A program made the translations under genes and the position numbers. A stretch of DNA of 8,000 nt from an uncultured Prevotellaceae bacterium (GTDB lineage Bacteria > Bacteroidota > Bacteroidia > Bacteroidales > Bacteroidaceae): NCBI GenBank assembly GCA_947306845.1, contig CAMZHP010000145.1, positions 1 through 8,000 on the forward strand, read 5' to 3'. Below the pieces are notes generated by a model. The model saw only the letters and a program-made list of their open reading frames with translations. It was not told where the DNA came from and made no database searches. Positions 4,793-8,000 of the stretch are shown here, one piece after another (position 1 is the stretch's first letter; every line of letters begins with the position of its first letter).

Positions 4793-5926
4793 ATGGACAC
4801 CATCCAAGTACTGGACAAGAAATTCAGGATTTCGATTCCTGAAGCCGAGGTCATCAAAAGAATTGATACCGTGGCCGCACAAATCAACCGTGACATGGCC
4901 GGCAAGAACCCCATCTTCCTCGCCGTGCTCAACGGATCGTTCATCTTCGCCGCCGACCTGATGCGGCGCATCACCATCCCCTGCGAGATTTCATTCGTGA
5001 AGCTCGCCTCCTATCAAGGCACCACATCTACGGGCAAGGTGACCGAGGTGATCGGCATCAACGAAGACCTCTCGGGGCGCACCGTGATCATCGTGGAGGA
5101 TATCGTGGAGACAGGCACCACTATCCGACAAATGATGGAGTCGCTCGGCACACGCAACCCCGAGTCGGTGCATGTGTGCACGCTGCTACTCAAGCCCGAG
5201 AAGCTGAAGGTGGACCTCGACCTTGACTATGTGGTGATGCGCATCCCCAACGATTTCATCTTAGGCTATGGTCTCGACTACAACCAGCAGGGACGCGGCT
5301 TGAGAGACATCTACACGCTGGTACCAGAAAATGAAACACCCAAACAAGAGAATATGAAGAACATCGTGATTTTCGGAGCTCCGGGGTCGGGAAAAGGCAC
5401 TCAGAGCGACCTGCTCATCAAAAAGTATGGGCTCAACCACATCTCCACGGGCGACGTGCTCCGCGCAGAGATCAAGAATGGTACGGAACTGGGCAAGATT
5501 GCCAAGCAATACATCGATGACGGCATGCTGGTGCCCGACAGCCTGATCGTGGACATGCTGGCCGGGGTCTACGACACCTACGGTCCCTCGCACAAGGGCG
5601 TGATTTTTGACGGATTCCCCCGCACCGTGCCCCAGGCCGAAGCACTGAAGAAGATGCTCGCCGACCGTGGTCACAAGGTGGCTGCCATGATCGAGCTTGC
5701 CGTACCCGAGGAGGAACTGATGAATCGTCTCATCAAGCGTGGCGAGGAGAGCGGCCGCAGCGACGACAACGCAGAGACCATCAAGAAGCGCCTCGACGTG
5801 TATCACAGTCAGACATCACCGCTCATCGAATGGTATGAGAACGACGGCATCCGCCATCAGATCAACGGACTGGGTGAGCTCGACCGCATTTTTGGCGACA
5901 TCTGCCAGGTCGTAGACGCACTGTAG
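4793..5926 (+). CDS. Fused hypoxanthine phosphoribosyltransferase-adenylate kinase
   Basis: One uninterrupted 377-residue frame holds two full enzymes. Residues 1-178 are a purine phosphoribosyltransferase: LNGSFIF (46-52), VKLASYQGTTSTG (69-81), the PRPP loop IIVEDIVETGTT (99-110, acidic pair Glu102-Asp103), and DFILGYGLDYN (154-164), giving IMP/GMP from hypoxanthine/guanine. A linker of about 10 residues (PENETPKQEN) leads to Met188, where adenylate kinase begins: P-loop GAPGSGKGTQ (195-204), STGDVLR (218-224, AMP site), FDGFPRT (272-278), and RLIKRGEESGRSDD (312-325), a short LID without a zinc-type insertion. From Met188 the kinase is 190 residues, a normal short-form length, so internal initiation at 5354 could also yield free Adk, though only AGAG precedes it. 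Both activities are cytoplasmic. obgE follows after 3 bp. Confidence 0.95.
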   Translation: MDTIQVLDKKFRISIPEAEVIKRIDTVAAQINRDMAGKNPIFLAVLNGSFIFAADLMRRITIPCEISFVKLASYQGTTSTGKVTEVIGINEDLSGRTVIIVEDIVETGTTIRQMMESLGTRNPESVHVCTLLLKPEKLKVDLDLDYVVMRIPNDFILGYGLDYNQQGRGLRDIYTLVPENETPKQENMKNIVIFGAPGSGKGTQSDLLIKKYGLNHISTGDVLRAEIKNGTELGKIAKQYIDDGMLVPDSLIVDMLAGVYDTYGPSHKGVIFDGFPRTVPQAEALKKMLADRGHKVAAMIELAVPEEELMNRLIKRGEESGRSDDNAETIKKRLDVYHSQTSPLIEWYENDGIRHQINGLGELDRIFGDICQVVDAL

Positions 5927-5929
5927 GCG

Positions 5930-7093
5930 ATGGAGTCGAATTTCGTTGACTATGTGAAAATCTGCTGCCGCTCGGGCAAGGGCGGCAGGGGTTCCATGCA
6001 CCTGCGCCATGTGAAATACAATCCCAACGGCGGACCCGACGGGGGCGACGGAGGCGACGGAGGAAGCGTTTACCTTCGCGGCAACCACAACTACTGGACC
6101 CTGCTCCACCTCAAATACCAGCGCCACATTTTCGCGCAGCACGGAGGCAACGGCGGCAAGGACAAATGCCACGGCACCAAAGGAAAGGATGAGTACATCG
6201 ACGTGCCGTGCGGCACGGTGGTGTACAATGCCGAGACAGGCAAATATGTCTGCGACATCTCCTACGACGGACAGGTGGTCTGCCTGCTCAAAGGCGGCCG
6301 GGGCGGACTGGGCAACTATCAGTTCCGCTCCGCCACCAACCAGGCTCCACGCTATGCGCAGCCCGGTGAGCCGATGATGGAGATGACCATCATCCTCGAA
6401 CTCAAGCTCCTGGCTGATGTCGGACTGGTGGGCTTCCCCAACGCAGGTAAGTCAACACTGCTCTCGTCGCTGTCGAGCGCCCGTCCCAAGATTGCCAACT
6501 ATCCCTTCACCACGCTGGAACCGTCGCTCGGCATCGTGGGCTACCACGACAAGCAGTCGTTTGTCATGGCCGACATCCCCGGCATCATCGAAGGGGCGAG
6601 CGAGGGCAAGGGGCTGGGACTGCGCTTCCTGCGCCATATCGAACGCAACTCACTGCTGCTCTTCATGGTGCCAGGCGACACCGATGACATCAGCCACGAA
6701 TATGAGGTGCTGCTGCATGAACTGGAGAATTTCAACCCCGAGATGCTCGACAAGCACCGCGTGCTGGCCGTGACGAAATGCGACCTACTTGATGATGAGC
6801 TGATGGAGATGCTGCGCGAGACGCTGCCCACCGACGTGGAAGCTGTGTTTATCTCAGCAGTCACCGGGTTCGGACTGGAGGAGCTGAAAAATGTGCTATG
6901 GCGCGAGCTCAACAGTGAGAGCAACAAGTTGCAGACCATCATGGCAGAGGACACGCTCGTCCACCGCGACAAGGACCTGTCGAAATTCCTGTTGGAAATG
7001 TCAGCCGAAGGTGAGGACGACGAGATCGTGTTTGTGGATGAGGACGACATCGAAGACCTCGATGATTTTGAGTACGACGACGAGCAACCATGA
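5930..7093 (+). CDS. obgE: Obg-family ribosome-associated GTPase
   Basis: A 387-residue GTPase acting in late 50S subunit assembly and linked in other bacteria to (p)ppGpp and stress control. The N-terminal Obg fold is clear from the glycine-rich NPNGGPDGGDGGDGGSV (31-47) and further Gly repeats up to about residue 155. The G domain shows G1 GFPNAGKST (168-176), switch region YPFTTLEPSLG, G3 DIPGIIEGA (215-223), G4 TKCD (282-285, Thr instead of the commoner Asn) and G5 with ISA near residue 307. There is no folded OCT domain; instead the last 33 residues or so form a strongly acidic tail rich in Asp and Glu. Cell role is cytoplasmic and probably essential. The start ATG is 3 bp after the hpt-adk stop, and the stop TGA overlaps the pgeF start as ATGA, so the operon is probably translationally coupled. 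Confidence 0.97.
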   Translation: MESNFVDYVKICCRSGKGGRGSMHLRHVKYNPNGGPDGGDGGDGGSVYLRGNHNYWTLLHLKYQRHIFAQHGGNGGKDKCHGTKGKDEYIDVPCGTVVYNAETGKYVCDISYDGQVVCLLKGGRGGLGNYQFRSATNQAPRYAQPGEPMMEMTIILELKLLADVGLVGFPNAGKSTLLSSLSSARPKIANYPFTTLEPSLGIVGYHDKQSFVMADIPGIIEGASEGKGLGLRFLRHIERNSLLLFMVPGDTDDISHEYEVLLHELENFNPEMLDKHRVLAVTKCDLLDDELMEMLRETLPTDVEAVFISAVTGFGLEELKNVLWRELNSESNKLQTIMAEDTLVHRDKDLSKFLLEMSAEGEDDEIVFVDEDDIEDLDDFEYDDEQP

Positions 7094-7902
7094 TCTCTGC
7101 CGAAACAAACCCTGACGGCATTGTCCCTCGCTTGCTGCGCTATGACATCGCCCCAGGCGTGACAGCCTTCAGCACCACCAGAATGGGTGGAGTGAGCAAG
7201 GGCCCGTATGCCGAATTCAATGTCAACCACTACTGTGGCGACGATGAGCAAGACATCGCCATCAATTATGCGTCATTATGCCGTCTGCTCGGCATCGATG
7301 GCGCACATTTGGTGTATCCTCATCAGGTGCATGGAACTGAAATAAGGAAAATTGATGCCGGATGGCTGTCGCTGCCGAAATCCGACCAAGCACAGTTGCT
7401 GGAAGGTGTGGATGCCGTGATGAGCGATATGCCGGGCATGTGTGTCGGGGTGTCCACTGCCGACTGCATCCCCGTACTGCTGTACGACGCTGCCCACCAT
7501 GCCTGTGCTGCCATCCATGCCGGTTGGCGGGGAACTGTAGCACGCATCACGGAGAGAGCCGTGCAGGCCATGGCGACAGCCTATGCTACCGAGGCATCCC
7601 AGCTCAGGGCGGTCATCGGTCCCGGCATCTCTCTGGAAAATTTTGAGGTGGGTGATGAGGTGTATGAGGCTTTTGAGAACGCTGGCTTTGACATGGAGCG
7701 CATCGCCCGCCGATACGCCAAGTGGCATATCGACTTATGGGAAGCCAACCGCCTGTCACTCTTGGCAATGGGCGTTCCTGCCAGTGCCATCCATATATCA
7801 GGCGTCTGCACCTATGCCCAAGCCGACCGCTTTTTCTCTGCCCGGCGGCTTGGCATCAACTCCGGGCGCATCCTTACCGGTATCATGTTGGATGAAGGAT
7901 AA
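7090..7902 (+). CDS. pgeF: Laccase-fold protein, PgeF/YfiH family
   Basis: A 270-residue cytoplasmic protein of the YfiH/YlmD laccase-domain family. Signature stretches are STTRMGGVSKGPYAEFNVN (28-46), YPHQVHG (76-82), VGVSTADCIPVLLYD (119-133), AAIHAGWRGT (140-149) and VIGPGISLENFEVG. The expected metal ligands are His81, Cys126 and His143. In E. coli PgeF prevents wrong amino acids entering peptidoglycan precursors; bacterial and animal relatives (LACC1/FAMIN) have reported purine nucleoside phosphorylase or adenosine deaminase activity. Context here, after an HPRT-adenylate kinase, fits a purine role, but the sequence does not decide. The ATG overlaps the obgE stop by 4 bp, and the length is normal. 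The last codons (Asp-Glu-Gly-stop) lie in the first heptamer unit, GATGAAG, of the repeats at 7891-7934. Confidence 0.93.
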   Translation: MISAETNPDGIVPRLLRYDIAPGVTAFSTTRMGGVSKGPYAEFNVNHYCGDDEQDIAINYASLCRLLGIDGAHLVYPHQVHGTEIRKIDAGWLSLPKSDQAQLLEGVDAVMSDMPGMCVGVSTADCIPVLLYDAAHHACAAIHAGWRGTVARITERAVQAMATAYATEASQLRAVIGPGISLENFEVGDEVYEAFENAGFDMERIARRYAKWHIDLWEANRLSLLAMGVPASAIHISGVCTYAQADRFFSARRLGINSGRILTGIMLDEG

Positions 7903-7913
7903 AGAATATAAAG

Positions 7914-7978
7914 AATAAAAGATGAAGGATGAAGTCTTGTTAGCGTTGCTATCAAATCTTCATCCTTCATCTTTTATT
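7914..7978. terminator. Long perfect hairpin after pgeF, probable bidirectional terminator
   Basis: A perfect 21-bp inverted repeat (7914-7934 and 7958-7978) encloses a 23-base loop that contains its own TAGC/GCTA mini-stem (7941-7944, 7948-7951). The arms are made of heptamers: GATGAAG twice on the left (7921-7934), CTTCATC twice on the right (7958-7971). The plus-strand stem ends in TTTTATTTCTT, and the minus-strand stem ends in CTTTTATTCTTTATATTC, so it could end transcription from both sides, though the stem is A/T-rich. It follows the pgeF stop by 11 bp, and its right arm contains the TAA of a possible convergent gene. Confidence 0.68.
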
Positions 7979-8000
7979 TCTTCCGTTTGGCTCTCTGCTC
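7974..8000 (-). CDS. Possible C-terminal end of a convergent gene
   Basis: Read on the minus strand the last 27 bases encode EQRAKRKK followed by TAA (7976-7974). A lysine/arginine-rich tail and a stop placed at the base of a terminator hairpin are what a convergent gene end would look like. Eight codons are too few to identify a product, and the sequence to the right is needed. Confidence 0.35.
   Translation of the reverse strand, partial: EQRAKRKK

Noticed and set aside
6541..7251. Minus-strand open frame with a serine-rich product opposite obgE/pgeF
   Set aside because: The serine runs are the complement of the Asp/Glu codons in the Obg acidic tail, so this is a shadow frame.

Overview
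The window looks like chromosomal DNA of a Bacteroidales bacterium, most likely a Prevotella-type member of the Prevotellaceae. This rests on a PorT-like type IX secretion protein, promoter boxes of the Bacteroidetes TAnnTTTG type, A/T-rich leaders mostly without Shine-Dalgarno sites, an HPRT-adenylate kinase fusion next to obg and pgeF, and intergenic arrays of 7-bp repeats. The genus is an inference; no rRNA or other taxonomic marker is present. I see no phage, transposon, CRISPR array, tRNA or defence genes. Most of the window is housekeeping.

Layout. Positions 1-145 hold only a possible C-terminal fragment and an 8-bp repeat. A porT-like gene (146-880, minus) diverges from a 55-residue 2[4Fe-4S] ferredoxin (1065-1232, plus). 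They share a compact promoter region with four TAGGT/ACCTA elements. The ferredoxin ends at a strong intrinsic terminator (1260-1293). Three minus-strand genes follow in transcription order from 4692 down to 1297: nnr (NAD(P)HX epimerase/dehydratase), a lipoprotein carrying the C-terminal domain of a 5'-nucleotidase, and a secreted metallophosphatase carrying its N-terminal domain. The 207-bp gap after nnr is largely built from short tandem repeats.

A divergent promoter region (4693-4792) separates nnr from a tight plus-strand operon: hpt-adk fusion (4793-5926), obgE (5930-7093) and pgeF (7090-7902), with a 3-bp gap and then a 4-bp overlap. It ends at a long perfect hairpin (7914-7978). The last 27 bases may be the end of a convergent gene.

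How the genes may work together. The plus operon joins purine salvage (hypoxanthine/guanine to IMP/GMP, AMP/ATP/ADP balance), a guanine-nucleotide-sensing ribosome GTPase, and a laccase-fold protein whose relatives have reported purine nucleoside phosphorylase activity. The minus genes pair cytoplasmic NAD(P)H repair with envelope nucleotide hydrolysis. A nucleotide-recycling theme is plausible, but it is inferred from gene context. The least expected features are the heptanucleotide arrays at several gene ends and one gene start, and the symmetric repeats in the porT/ferredoxin promoter.
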